DNA of 64,000 bases from Pseudosulfitobacter sp. DSM 107133 (GTDB lineage Bacteria; Pseudomonadota; Alphaproteobacteria; Rhodobacterales; Rhodobacteraceae). The notes below the pieces were generated by a model. It saw only the letters and a list, made by a program, of their open reading frames with translations, did no database searches and was not told the origin of the DNA. Below are positions 55,055 to 64,000 of the stretch, piece by piece. Position numbers and translations under genes: made by a program. Numbering within the stretch: position 1 is the stretch's first letter; each line of letters opens with the position of its first letter. Location: NCBI RefSeq assembly GCF_022788695.1, contig NZ_CP085155.1, positions 507,402 to 571,401 of the forward strand, in the 5' to 3' direction.

Positions 55055-55930
55055 TCATTTAGACACCGCACCCAGATCCTTCAGGATATCGCGCAACCCC
55101 ATGCGCCAGTCAGTGCGCGCAATGCCGAAAGTGGTTTCGGTGGTGCTGTTGTCCATACGCGAATTCAGCGGGCGCACTGCGGGGGTGGGATAATCGGACG
55201 CGGGAATATCAGCTACCTCGCATTGCGTGCCAGACTGGCGAAAGATTTCGCGCGCGAATTCGGCCCAGCTGACGTCGGGGCCGCCGGACAGGTGGTAGGT
55301 TCCCGATTTCGACGGATCTTCCAACAGCTGGCGTGCCGCGCTCAGGCAGGTGTCGGCGATGTCCGCCGCGCAGGTTGGTCCGCCAATCTGGTCGGCCACG
55401 ATGGTCAGCCGGTCACGCTCTGCCCCCAAACGCAGCATTGTCTTGATAAAGTTGTTGCCATGCGCAGAAACCACCCAGGATGTGCGAAAGATCGCATGGG
55501 TGCCGCTGGCGGCGCGCACCGCCTCTTCGCCCGCAAGCTTGGTGCGCCCGTAGGCCCCCAACGGGCCGGTCGGATGATCGGTTGCAAAGGGCTGGTCGCC
55601 GCCGCCGTCAAATACATAATCAGTCGAAATATGCACCAATGGCAAACCCCGCGCCGCACAGACAACCGCAATTGCCCCCGGTGTGGTGCCGTTGATCGCC
55701 AGCGCCAGCTCTTCCTGTTCCTCGGCCTTGTCCACAGCCGTATAGGCCACGGCATTGATCACCGCATCGGCATCGGTGGCCGCGACCAATGCGGCACAAC
55801 TGGCAGGATCGGAAAAATCGGCCGTTTCCCGACCGTGCACTTCCAACGTTACGGCACCTGCACGGCGTTGCAATTCCTGCGCCACCTGTCCACTTTCACC
55901 GAAGACGAGAATTTTCTTGAGCAGCGACAT
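55055..55930 (-). CDS. rfbD: dTDP-4-dehydrorhamnose reductase
   Basis: 291 residues. The NAD(P)-binding GESGQVAQEL is near residue 12, the motif STDYVFDG lies at about 102-109, and the catalytic tyrosine/lysine pair is in YGRTKLAGEE near 127-131. It reduces dTDP-4-keto-L-rhamnose to dTDP-L-rhamnose, the last pathway step. It lies 48 bp downstream of rfbB as the third gene of rfbC-rfbB-rfbD. Confidence 0.95.
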   Translation of the reverse strand: MSLLKKILVFGESGQVAQELQRRAGAVTLEVHGRETADFSDPASCAALVAATDADAVINAVAYTAVDKAEEQEELALAINGTTPGAIAVVCAARGLPLVHISTDYVFDGGGDQPFATDHPTGPLGAYGRTKLAGEEAVRAASGTHAIFRTSWVVSAHGNNFIKTMLRLGAERDRLTIVADQIGGPTCAADIADTCLSAARQLLEDPSKSGTYHLSGGPDVSWAEFAREIFRQSGTQCEVADIPASDYPTPAVRPLNSRMDNSTTETTFGIARTDWRMGLRDILKDLGAVSK

Positions 55931-55978
55931 AGGGTTTCCAAATCTGTTTCTGTGAGGGCTGCAAATTGCGCCTTCGGC

Positions 55979-57025
55979 TCAGCCTTTGCCCAGCCTGGTG
56001 CCCACACCCTGACGCGCTTGCAACGGACGCCACCACGCCTCGTTGTCCAGATACCACTGCACGGTCTTCTCCAGACCTTCCTCGACCGTCACGCTTGGCC
56101 GCCAGCCCAGTTCGGCGCGAATGCGTGCGGGGTCGATGGCATAGCGCGCATCATGGCCCGGGCGGTCGGCCACAAAACGGATCTGGTCGGCATAAGAGCC
56201 GCTGTCCCTGGGCCGCTTGGCATCCAGAATTTCACACAGGGTTTTCACCAGTTCCAGATTGGTCCGCTCGTTTTCGCCACCGATGTTATAGGACCGGCCC
56301 AGCTGGCCCTTTTGCACAACCGTCAGCAGCGCGTCGGCGTGGTCCTCGACATACAGCCAGTCACGGATGTTGTCGCCCTTGCCATAGATCGGCAGATCCT
56401 TGCCCGCCAACGCGTTCAGGATGATCACCGGCACCAGCTTTTCGGGGAAATGGTAGGGGCCGTAATTGTTCGAGCAATTGGTCATCACAACCGGCAGCCC
56501 GTAGGTCTCGTGCCAGGCGCGCACCAGGTGGTCCGAACTGGCCTTGGACGCCGAATAGGGCGAGCGCGGATCATAGGGCGTGTCTTCGGTGAACATCACC
56601 GCAGGGTCGGCAGGCAGCGAGCCGAATACTTCATCCGTCGAGATATGGTGAAAGCGGAAGCCTTCGGGCTTGCCCTGTGCGCTCCAATAGGCCCGCGCCG
56701 CTTCCAGCATGTTGTAGGTGCCGGTGATGTTGGTCTCGATGAAATCGCCGGGGCCGTCGATAGAACGATCAACATGGGATTCAGCGGCCAGATGCATCAC
56801 CGCATCGGGTTTGTGCGTTTCGAACACGCGGTCCAATGCGCTGCGGTCGCGGATGTCGGCCTGCTCGAACGCATACAGCGGGCTGTCGGCCACCGTGGCC
56901 ACATTCTCAAGACAGGCCGCATAGGTCAGCGCATCAAGGTTGACCACATGATGGCCCGCGGCCACCGCCTGTCGCACCACAGCAGATCCGATAAACCCGG
57001 CACCACCGGTCACCAACAGTTTCAT
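55979..57025 (-). CDS. rfbB: dTDP-glucose 4,6-dehydratase
   Basis: 348 residues. The extended SDR signature [13 protein letters not shown] is at residues 7-19, with [15 protein letters not shown] near 81, the catalytic STDEVFG, and [14 protein letters not shown] carrying the YxxxK near 158-162. It converts dTDP-glucose to the 4-keto-6-deoxy sugar with bound NAD+. Start overlaps the rfbC stop by 4 bp. Confidence 0.96.
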   Translation of the reverse strand: MKLLVTGGAGFIGSAVVRQAVAAGHHVVNLDALTYAACLENVATVADSPLYAFEQADIRDRSALDRVFETHKPDAVMHLAAESHVDRSIDGPGDFIETNITGTYNMLEAARAYWSAQGKPEGFRFHHISTDEVFGSLPADPAVMFTEDTPYDPRSPYSASKASSDHLVRAWHETYGLPVVMTNCSNNYGPYHFPEKLVPVIILNALAGKDLPIYGKGDNIRDWLYVEDHADALLTVVQKGQLGRSYNIGGENERTNLELVKTLCEILDAKRPRDSGSYADQIRFVADRPGHDARYAIDPARIRAELGWRPSVTVEEGLEKTVQWYLDNEAWWRPLQARQGVGTRLGKG

Positions 57026-57588
57026 GCCGCGCCCTCCCAGACAAAGGGGCTTTCAAAATCGGCCAGAGCGGGGGCTTTGGCGTCCTTGTCACTCAGCAAT
57101 GCCTCATCCGAATCAATGCCCCAATCCACCCCGCAACTGTCCCAGCGCACGGCACCGTCACATTCCGGCGCATAGTAATCCGAACATTTATAGACAATCT
57201 CGGTATCGGGAAGGCGCGTGACGAACCCGTGCAGGAAACCCGCAGGCACCAGCAACTGCTTGCCGTTCTCAAAGCTCAGCTCGACACCGATCCAGGTGCC
57301 ATAGGTCGGGCTGCCACGACGGATATCCACGGCCACATCATACAACGCGCCGCGCCCGCAGCGCACCAGTTTGTCTTGTGCATGGGGGGGCGATTGAAAA
57401 TGCAAGCCCCGCACAGTGCCAACTTTGGCAGACACAGAATGATTGTCCTGCACAAAATCAATAGTGATCCCGGCAGCGACCATGCGCTGGCGATTCCAGC
57501 TTTCGGAAAAGAAACCGCGTGCATCTCCGTGGCGTTTGGGGGTGAGGATTAAGACGCCCGGCAGGGCAGTTTGTTGAACATCAAGCAT
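57022..57588 (-). CDS. rfbC: dTDP-4-dehydrorhamnose 3,5-epimerase
   Basis: 188 residues, cupin fold. The signatures are [33 protein letters not shown] with the catalytic histidine (near residue 63), and [10 protein letters not shown]. The [12 protein letters not shown] segment carries the catalytic tyrosine. It epimerises C3 and C5 of the 4-keto sugar. It is the first gene of the rfbC-rfbB-rfbD operon. Confidence 0.96.
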   Translation of the reverse strand: MLDVQQTALPGVLILTPKRHGDARGFFSESWNRQRMVAAGITIDFVQDNHSVSAKVGTVRGLHFQSPPHAQDKLVRCGRGALYDVAVDIRRGSPTYGTWIGVELSFENGKQLLVPAGFLHGFVTRLPDTEIVYKCSDYYAPECDGAVRWDSCGVDWGIDSDEALLSDKDAKAPALADFESPFVWEGAA

Positions 57589-57776
57589 GAATTCTGGGTC
57601 CTAAAAGGATGTCCGTTGTCTAACCAATTAAGCCGCTCTGCAAAAGGGACAAGCGGAATTGCACGGCGCCCGTCGCAGACCATCACCTCAGGCCCTCTGA
57701 TAAATACAGTTGCTAATGAGCGTGCTGGCCATTCTCTGTCGATCCTTGACGTTCAGGCTGATGTCATCAGCTCGGC

Positions 57777-60700
57777 CTATGGGTTGATCCCTACGGGTCC
57801 GATGGTGTGGATCGTCGGCGGCGTGGCGCAAACCTTTTGCGCGATGTCGACCACATGGCGGTGGTGCGTCAGGTAAATTGCCTGCCCGCTGCGCCCGATC
57901 TGCTCCATCACCCGGCAGGCGGCGGCGGTGCGCTCTTCGTCGAAGGTCTCGAAAATATCATCGCACAGGAACGGCAGGCACACGCCCTGCCCCACCAGTT
58001 GTTGATAGGCCGCCGCCCGCAAGGCCAGATACAGCTGGAACCGCGTGCCTTTCGACAAGTCCTGCGCCTGTTTCGCGGTGCCCGCAGCGTCGATGGCCAG
58101 CAGCGTTTCGGCCCCGTTCGCCCCCTGTTGCGTGCCCAGCCTGGCATAGGCCCCGCCGGTCAGCGTGCAAAACGCGGTTTCGGTCGCCTGCATCATGCCG
58201 CTGCGGTGGCTGTCGCGATAGCGGCGCAGCGCCTCTTCGGCCAGCCGCTGTCCCATGCGCAGTTCCAGATAGGACAGCGCACAATCTTCCATCTGCAATT
58301 CCAGCGTGGCGCGGCGTTCGCTAAGCCGGGCAATATCCGTGTCGCCGGTGATCGCGTTCAGCGCCGATTGCGCGTTGGCGCGGGTTTCAATGGCGGTTTC
58401 CAGACGGGCGGTCAGACTGTCACATTCTGTCTCTAACGTAGCGGTTTCGGCCTCAAGGTCGACACTGGTGCTGTCGGCCAGCAGGCTGCGCGCGTCGTCC
58501 AGCGTCGTGGCCGACAGCACAAGACACGCTTCGTCCTCCAGCGCGCCCATCCGCTTGCGCGCAGCGATAACGGCGGCCCCCTCGGTGACCGCGCGGCGCA
58601 ATGCGCCAAGCGTCGCGGTGTCGACATGGGACGGAAAGACATCGGCCCAAACCGCGACCTTGCGGGCTATGTCGGCGCGGGTTGTTTCGGCACGGGCCAA
58701 CGCCTGCTGCGCCTGTTCCAGTTTCGTGCGCAGGGTGCTGTGCAGGGTCTGCGCGGTACTGGCGTCATTGGCCTGTTTGCGCAGCGCGTCAAAAATCGCA
58801 TTCGGATCGTCACCGGCAATCCCGTGTTGCCGCGCCAGCCCCGGCATGACCGCACGAAACTGCGTTTGGTCCTGCTCCAGCTTGCCGATCCGTTCGGCCA
58901 TGCCGGCGCGTTTGTCCGCCAGCGCGGCAAGGTCGCGCAGTGGTTGAAACGATGCCTCCAGCACCTCGGGTGTCACCCGCCCCTGCAAGGCGTCAGCCAC
59001 CGCAGCATGCCAGACCTGCGCACGGGCGTCTTTTTGCGCGGTGAAAGCCTGCAATCTGTCGGCGCGTTCTTTCAAATCCGCCGCACAACCATCGCGCATG
59101 GCCACAGCCTGCACACGCGCCTCGACCATGCTGCGATCCTGCGCCGCGCGGCGGCGGGCCGCGTCGATCAGGCTGGCAAAGTCGGGCGCGTCCAGATCAA
59201 CCATCGGCGTCAGCTCGGCGCGCAGCCGTGCAGCCTTGTCCAGCGTTGACCGGTGCGCCTCTTCGCAGCGTTCCAGATTTTGCAACGCCGCTTTGGCGCC
59301 GGCATGCGCCGCGACCCACAGGGCCAGATCAAAGGGTGTCATCGGGTTCACCACCCCCGCCCCCCGCGCGGCCTGTGCCGCCTGACCTGCCAGATCGTCC
59401 AGTGTTTGCTGGCACCGTTCGGCCTGTGCCTGTGCCTGCGTTGCGCGCGTTTCGGCCTTGGTCAGCGCCTGTTCCGCCAGCCGCAGATCCGCCAGCGCGC
59501 GGGCGTGGGCCAGACGCGTATCGGATGCGCTGTCAACCTGCGCCATGGCTTGCGCGAACCGGTCTGCCGTTGTTTCGGACAGCGTCGCGCGGTGGGCGTC
59601 CCACAGCGCATCGCGGGCGGCGCGTTTGCTGTGCGCATCGGCGTCGCTGATCTGCCCCACCTGCGCGGTGCTTCGTGCGATCTGCGCCGTCAGTTCCTCT
59701 TCAAGGGATTGATGTTCCTGCATTTTTTCCAACGCCTGCGCCCTGTCGCGCGTGGCTTCGGCGTGCTGGTCCGCCAGTATCTGCGCCTCTTGTGGCGACA
59801 GCGGACAGGGCGGCAGGGCATCGAAATCCTGCCCTTTGAACTGCAACCCGTCCAAGGCCACGCGCAGGGCCGCGGCGGCGCTGTCAACCGCGGCGCGGGC
59901 GGTGGCATATGCGCCTTGCAGGCTGTCGGCACCATAGCGTTCCAACAGCGCGCCAATGCCGCTGTCTTGCGCGGCGGCGTGATCTTTCAACGCAGTTTCG
60001 GCATCGTTCAGCCGCCTCTGCAACGCGGCAACCTCGCGGGCTTCGGCATCTGCCGCCTGCGCCGCCGTGCGGGCCGCATCGCGCGCTGCTTCCAGCCGTT
60101 GTATCTGCACCGGAGTCAGCACCAGCACCGCCGGGTCGCCCGTGGCTTCCAGCACACGCGCGGTGTCGGCCATCGCCTGTTCCAGCCCCGTCAGATCGCC
60201 ACGGCGGCGCGGCAAATCGCGTTCGGCGGTGATATAACGGCTGCGCAGATCGTCCAGATCGCCAAGGGTCTGCGCCAGATCCTGTTGATCGGGGTGCAGG
60301 GTCACTGCGGCAATATCCGTCTCTAATTCAGCAATTTCGCGGCCAAGCCGCCCGATGTCGCTTTCGGCCTTGCCGTCTTCGGTCAACAGGTCAACCAGCG
60401 CCTCGGCGGTGATGTCCAGCTGCGGCGGATAGTCGGATTTGTCGGCAATCTGCGCGGCCAGCCTGTCATATTCCATCACCAGCGGCAGCGCGGTCCGGCG
60501 GGCCGCCACATGTGCCAGTGCACGTGCCTGCGCATCGCGTGCGTCGCGCAAATCGCGCTCGGTTTGCTCTGCCTGCGCCAGATCGGTTTTCAACCGCGCA
60601 AAAGCACTGGCCGACACGTCGCCGGCGCGGATCGCTGCCGTAACCTCGGCCAGTTCCTTTTTCAGTTCCGCCATTTGCGTCTTGCCGGACTTCTTGCGGT

Positions 60701-61220
60701 ACAGCGCATCGGCCTGCGCCCCCGCCTGATCCAGAACCGCCCCCAGATCGCCCAGACCGGCCGCCGCCGAAAACAGCAACCGCCCGATGTCGCCCTTGCT
60801 GCTGGCAATCGCCTCGCCGCCCTTTTCGATGGTGTCGTCATCCAGACACAGCAAGGTGCGGTAATCGTCCAGCGCCAGCCCGCCCAGATGCGCCGACACC
60901 GCCGCCTCGGGCAGGGTTGCGCCGTTGGCATCGGTCAACGCGCCCTTGCGTCCGCTCATGCGGATCAGTTCGCGCGGCGCGCCGTCAACCTCGATGATGC
61001 CCGACACCTGAAGGCTTTTGCGTTGGTGTTGAAAGTCATAGCTCTCGCGCAGCGGAAACCCGTACAACAGACGCAGCACTGCTTCCATGGTGGTGGTTTT
61101 GCCGGCCTCGTTTGGTCCATAGATCACATGGAAATCGGGCGCGTCCCGGGGCGTGCCAAAATCATAGCTTTGGCCGGTAAAATGGCCGAAGTAATCCAAA
61201 GACAAATGGCGCAGACGCAT
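57777..61220 (-). CDS. YhaN-like SMC/Rad50-type ATPase
   Basis: 1147 residues. The N-terminal ATPase half has Walker A GPNEAGKTTTME near residue 35. Long alanine/glutamine/arginine-rich coiled coils cover about 190-1000. The C-terminal half has the ABC signature LSKGTRFQLYLALR near 1048 and Walker B LPFLCDDIFETFDEER near 1078, then an H-loop THH. This is the Rad50/SbcC arrangement in its YhaN form, which lacks an obvious zinc-hook CxxC. It partners with the nuclease encoded immediately upstream (1-nt overlap), presumably in DNA-end or structure processing; the biochemical role of YhaN proteins is less well established than that of SbcC. Confidence 0.9.
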   Translation of the reverse strand: MRLRHLSLDYFGHFTGQSYDFGTPRDAPDFHVIYGPNEAGKTTTMEAVLRLLYGFPLRESYDFQHQRKSLQVSGIIEVDGAPRELIRMSGRKGALTDANGATLPEAAVSAHLGGLALDDYRTLLCLDDDTIEKGGEAIASSKGDIGRLLFSAAAGLGDLGAVLDQAGAQADALYRKKSGKTQMAELKKELAEVTAAIRAGDVSASAFARLKTDLAQAEQTERDLRDARDAQARALAHVAARRTALPLVMEYDRLAAQIADKSDYPPQLDITAEALVDLLTEDGKAESDIGRLGREIAELETDIAAVTLHPDQQDLAQTLGDLDDLRSRYITAERDLPRRRGDLTGLEQAMADTARVLEATGDPAVLVLTPVQIQRLEAARDAARTAAQAADAEAREVAALQRRLNDAETALKDHAAAQDSGIGALLERYGADSLQGAYATARAAVDSAAAALRVALDGLQFKGQDFDALPPCPLSPQEAQILADQHAEATRDRAQALEKMQEHQSLEEELTAQIARSTAQVGQISDADAHSKRAARDALWDAHRATLSETTADRFAQAMAQVDSASDTRLAHARALADLRLAEQALTKAETRATQAQAQAERCQQTLDDLAGQAAQAARGAGVVNPMTPFDLALWVAAHAGAKAALQNLERCEEAHRSTLDKAARLRAELTPMVDLDAPDFASLIDAARRRAAQDRSMVEARVQAVAMRDGCAADLKERADRLQAFTAQKDARAQVWHAAVADALQGRVTPEVLEASFQPLRDLAALADKRAGMAERIGKLEQDQTQFRAVMPGLARQHGIAGDDPNAIFDALRKQANDASTAQTLHSTLRTKLEQAQQALARAETTRADIARKVAVWADVFPSHVDTATLGALRRAVTEGAAVIAARKRMGALEDEACLVLSATTLDDARSLLADSTSVDLEAETATLETECDSLTARLETAIETRANAQSALNAITGDTDIARLSERRATLELQMEDCALSYLELRMGQRLAEEALRRYRDSHRSGMMQATETAFCTLTGGAYARLGTQQGANGAETLLAIDAAGTAKQAQDLSKGTRFQLYLALRAAAYQQLVGQGVCLPFLCDDIFETFDEERTAAACRVMEQIGRSGQAIYLTHHRHVVDIAQKVCATPPTIHTIGPVGINP

Positions 61221-62455
61221 CAGCTGTCGGCCCCTTTCATCCGCGCAATCATCTGTGCCGCCCCCGAGGCCGCCAGTTGCTGCGCGCGCGCGGCGGCGGC
61301 CTCTGGCGTCGGGGCAAGGTCGGTGCGCCGCGCGGCGGGCAATTCGGCCAGCATAGTGTCGAATTCAGCCTGTAGTGCCGCCATCATTCCCGGCTCGGCC
61401 AGCATGTCGTGCATCATCTGCGCCAGCGTATCGGTGGCCGAGGCTTCGGCGGGCGTGTGGGTGTCGGAAATGTCGAACCGCAGCTTTTCCAGCCACAAAA
61501 CGCCGGTGTCCTGCGCCATCTGCTCCAGCGTTTCCTGCCAGATGTCGCGGTCGCGCAGCAATTGCCAGTGCAGCGGTGTCGCGCCCGTCAAGGTCAGCCG
61601 CAGGATTGCATCAACCGTTTGGCCCGCCGCCAGTTCCGCCAGCGCGGCGCGCAGATGGCTGCGCAGGGTGTCTGCATGGTCCTGGCCCGACACATCCATT
61701 TCGTGATGCAGGAATGTAATCGCGGATGTCGGCACCTCACGGACCGCGATCGCGCCGTTTTCAATGGTCAGCAGGCTGGCGGATTTCGCACCGGCCTCGC
61801 CCATGTCGCGGCCTTGCGGAATGCCGGGCATCACGATCCACGGTGCCTGCCCGTGCACCTGCCGTTTGTGCACATGCCCCAGCGCCCAGTAATCAAACCC
61901 CATGCCCGCCAGCTCGGCCACCGTACAGGGCGCGTAGGGATCATGCCCGACCGCCCCCACCAGCGAGGTGTGCAGCATCGCGATGTTCACCGCGCCCGCC
62001 ACAGGTGCCGGAAACTTGCCCAGCAGACTGTCGGGGGCGTGGCGGCCCGAAAAACTGACACCGTGAATCCACACATCGGTGCCGTCCAGCTGCACCATGC
62101 CACCGCGCCCGTCGAAGACATGGACATTGTCCGGCAGGCTGAGCGCACCGGTAATCGGGTTTTCGGCGTCGTGGTTGCCCTTGATATAAAACACCGCAAT
62201 GCCCGCGCTGTGCAGCCGGTCCAGCTGTGCGGTCAGAAAGGCGGCTGTCTTGGCGCTGCGTTCGGCTCCGTCAAACAGATCGCCCGCAACCAGCAACGCC
62301 TGCACCTGTTCGGCCAGGGCCGTGTCGATGATGCGGGCAAAGGCGGTGCGGGTCGCGGTCTGCACCCTGTCGCGCAAGGCCGGATCGCGCAACGCCAGCG
62401 AATGCAGCGGCGAATCCAGATGGCAGTCGGCGGTGTGCAATATGCGCAGAGTCAT
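61220..62455 (-). CDS. YhaO-like DNA repair exonuclease (Mre11/SbcD-type metallophosphoesterase)
   Basis: 411 residues. The calcineurin-like motifs are in order: LHTADCHLDSPL at residues 5-16, VAGDLFDG near 55, IKGNHDAE near 95, and WALGHVHKRQ near 195. The C-terminal part is the accessory domain that docks to the ATPase. ATG 62455 (MTLRIL) is preferred to an upstream in-frame start. It should be the Mn2+-dependent nuclease of a two-component YhaO-YhaN complex. Confidence 0.92.
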   Translation of the reverse strand: MTLRILHTADCHLDSPLHSLALRDPALRDRVQTATRTAFARIIDTALAEQVQALLVAGDLFDGAERSAKTAAFLTAQLDRLHSAGIAVFYIKGNHDAENPITGALSLPDNVHVFDGRGGMVQLDGTDVWIHGVSFSGRHAPDSLLGKFPAPVAGAVNIAMLHTSLVGAVGHDPYAPCTVAELAGMGFDYWALGHVHKRQVHGQAPWIVMPGIPQGRDMGEAGAKSASLLTIENGAIAVREVPTSAITFLHHEMDVSGQDHADTLRSHLRAALAELAAGQTVDAILRLTLTGATPLHWQLLRDRDIWQETLEQMAQDTGVLWLEKLRFDISDTHTPAEASATDTLAQMMHDMLAEPGMMAALQAEFDTMLAELPAARRTDLAPTPEAAAARAQQLAASGAAQMIARMKGADS

Positions 62456-62759
62456 GCGGCGGGCACCGACCGGATGGCGCAACCGCGCGGCGCAAGGCAA
62501 TGGTATGGCATGGCGGCATCCTGTTCTGCGCCGCTCAGCCTAGACAGCTTGTTACGGATTTTCAACGCGGCAGTTGCAGTCGGCCCCTGCCCTGCCCCGA
62601 ATCCGGATTGATGTGTCAAAATCTGCATCCTGTGTCGTTTTTCTGTCGCCTCGCGCCGTTGTGCATCCTTGCCCAGAGGCGATGTTGGCGCATAGGTGTC
62701 GGGACGGGTGCCGACCAAACTTCAACTTCTTTAGCATCCACAGTTTAGGATATCTGACG

Positions 62760-63644
62760 ATGACAAAATATTGCCTGAACGTTAGCTGCGCGTCGCGCCG
62801 TGGTATTGTGTCTGCGATCTCGGGCTTTCTGGCCGACAACGGGTGCAACATTCTGGACAGTGCGCAGTTTGACGACATGAACACCGGTATGTTCTTTATG
62901 CGTATCGGCTTTACGTCCGAACAGGATGCAACCCTGGAAACGCTGACCGAGGCGTTCGGTCCGGTCGCCGAAGGTCTGGACCTGACCTGGTCGTTCCATG
63001 ACGAAATGGTCAAGATGAAGGCCGTTATCATGGTCAGCCGGTTTGGCCACTGCCTGAACGACCTGCTGTACCGCTGGCGCATCGGCGCGCTGCCGATCGA
63101 CATCGTCGCGGTGATTTCGAACCACACCGACTATCAAAAGGTTGTGGTCAATCACGATATCCCCTTCCACCACATCAAGGTGACGCCGGAAAACAAACCG
63201 CAAGCCGAGGCGCGGATCATGGAAGTGGTCGAAGACGTTGACGCCGATCTGATCGTGCTGGCGCGCTACATGCAGATCCTCAGCGATCAGATGTGCAAGA
63301 AAATGTCGGGACGGATCATCAACATCCACCACTCGTTCCTGCCGTCCTTCAAGGGGGCCAACCCCTACAAGCAAGCGTTCGAGCGCGGCGTGAAACTGAT
63401 CGGGGCCACTGCCCACTATGTCACCGCAGATCTGGACGAAGGCCCGATTATCGAACAGGACACCGTGCGCGTGACCCACGCCCAGAACGGTACCGATTAT
63501 GTATCGTTGGGCCGTGACGTCGAAGCGCAGGTTCTGGCCCGTGCGATCCACGCACATGCCAACCGACGCGTGTTCCTGAACGGCAACAAGACCATCGTCT
63601 TCCCGCCGTCGCCCGGTGCCTATAGCAGCGACCGCATGGGCTGA
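62760..63644 (+). CDS. purU: Formyltetrahydrofolate deformylase
   Basis: 294 residues. An N-terminal ACT domain (about 1-85, starting MTKYCLNVSCASRRGIVSAI) precedes the formyl-transferase-type hydrolase domain. The latter has VISNHTDY, INIHHSFLPSFKGANPYKQA near 187 and AHYVTADLDEGPIIEQD near 222, covering the catalytic Asn/His/Asp. It hydrolyses 10-formyl-THF to formate and THF, balancing one-carbon pools. ATG 62760 has AGGA upstream; the frame extends left without a ribosome site. It is divergent from the nuclease gene. Confidence 0.95.
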   Translation: MTKYCLNVSCASRRGIVSAISGFLADNGCNILDSAQFDDMNTGMFFMRIGFTSEQDATLETLTEAFGPVAEGLDLTWSFHDEMVKMKAVIMVSRFGHCLNDLLYRWRIGALPIDIVAVISNHTDYQKVVVNHDIPFHHIKVTPENKPQAEARIMEVVEDVDADLIVLARYMQILSDQMCKKMSGRIINIHHSFLPSFKGANPYKQAFERGVKLIGATAHYVTADLDEGPIIEQDTVRVTHAQNGTDYVSLGRDVEAQVLARAIHAHANRRVFLNGNKTIVFPPSPGAYSSDRMG

Positions 63645-63655
63645 CCCTTTGATAC

Positions 63656-63682
63656 TGGTGCTGGCCGGACCGGCCGGCACCA
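63656..63682 (+). terminator. Strong hairpin terminator after purU
   Basis: A 12-bp stem (63656-63667 with 63671-63682, one G-T pair) has a 3-nt loop and is followed by CCCTTTC. It starts 11 bp after the purU stop. Confidence 0.75.
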
Positions 63683-64000
63683 CCCTTTCAGTTGATCCGG
63701 GACCGTTCGGCCCGTTTCGACCCTAAATTTCTCCAAAACAGTCTCTAATCCGCGCCAATGACCCATCTGGCGCGAATCGCCGACGCCGGTTTGCGATGCC
63801 CGCGATGGTTGAAATTGCCCGTTTGCGCGCATTTCCCCCGCTCAAGACCCCACAACCTGTTCTTTTCTTGTGTCACAGGGGCAGTTACGCACAAGATATC
63901 CACAAATCTCTTGCCAGAATCCCGAAGCTGCTGCATTCATATACGCCAAGAGGCATATAACACGCAAAAAACCGTAACAAACGGTGGCGAGTGAGGGAAA
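63683..64000. other. Non-coding end of the window
   Basis: No gene is supported here. A small hairpin ACCGT-AACAA-ACGGT lies near 63970-63984, and TATCCACA (63897-63904) matches most of a DnaA box, but it is alone. The last bases could be the upstream region of a gene beyond the edge. Confidence 0.4.

Noticed and set aside
55013..57175. Plus-strand frame of about 720 residues opposite rfbD, rfbB and part of rfbC
   Set aside because: The minus strand encodes three complete, motif-rich rhamnose enzymes with operon overlaps; the opposite frame shows no domain.
63897..63904. DnaA-box-like TATCCACA as a possible replication origin
   Set aside because: Single imperfect site without a cluster of boxes, AT-rich unwinding region or replication genes.

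Overview
The window looks like a G+C-rich alphaproteobacterial chromosome, most likely Rhodobacterales (Roseobacter group). This is inferred from base composition, dense ATGA-overlapped operons, and the mix of an acetylpolyamine-deacetylase locus, a YhaO/YhaN pair, PurU and a very large RTX/VCBS protein. No rRNA, tRNA, CRISPR array, prophage or intact transposase gene was recognised.

Layout. 1-1966: the N-terminal part of a salicylyl-CoA-hydroxylase-like FAD monooxygenase (runs off the left edge), divergent from an IclR regulator, with a 19-bp palindrome between their promoters. 2056-11304: a small-molecule uptake and catabolism locus. GntR regulator, acetylpolyamine-amidohydrolase-like deacetylase and class III aminotransferase lie on the minus strand. 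They are divergent from a class II aldolase-family protein and a complete Dpp/Opp-type ABC importer with a fused double ATPase. The likely theme is import and breakdown of acylated amines or similar compounds. 11608-12294: a DUF2270 membrane protein.

12335-29144: a hydroxamate siderophore island. It holds a FecI-like sigma factor; a minus-strand operon MATE exporter > cystathionine-lyase-like PLP enzyme > Fes-like esterase > IucB-like acyltransferase > ornithine/lysine N-hydroxylase; a divergent MbtH protein plus one single-module NRPS (degenerate C, A, T, TE); then a FecCDE-type importer, a periplasmic binding protein and a TonB-dependent receptor. Precursor hydroxylation and acylation, assembly, export, re-uptake and release are all represented. 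The single module suggests an iteratively built oligohydroxamate.

29179-29489 is a fold-back, MITE-like element with long terminal inverted repeats; short end-like relics occur near 11.5, 12.3 and 32.7 kb. 29522-32379: an HxlR regulator divergent from an NAD(P)-binding oxidoreductase, a DsbA-family protein and a Tat-exported MBL-fold protein that lacks the usual metal-binding histidines. 32380-33731 is a 1.35-kb gap with a strikingly AT-rich core and an 18-bp palindrome.

33732-52490 is one 6252-residue secreted giant: PA14-like domain, dozens of VCBS/cadherin/Ig-like repeats, and a C-terminal RTX calcium-binding block. Inside it are seven almost identical 306-bp tandem units and a 1063-bp segment duplicated 5.3 kb apart with two mismatches seen, both signs of recent internal recombination. 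52748-57588 follows with UDP-glucose dehydrogenase and the four dTDP-L-rhamnose genes, so surface polysaccharide and a surface/biofilm protein sit together. 57777-62455 encodes the YhaN-like ATPase and YhaO-like nuclease, and 62760-63644 encodes PurU. The last 300 bp hold no gene I can support.
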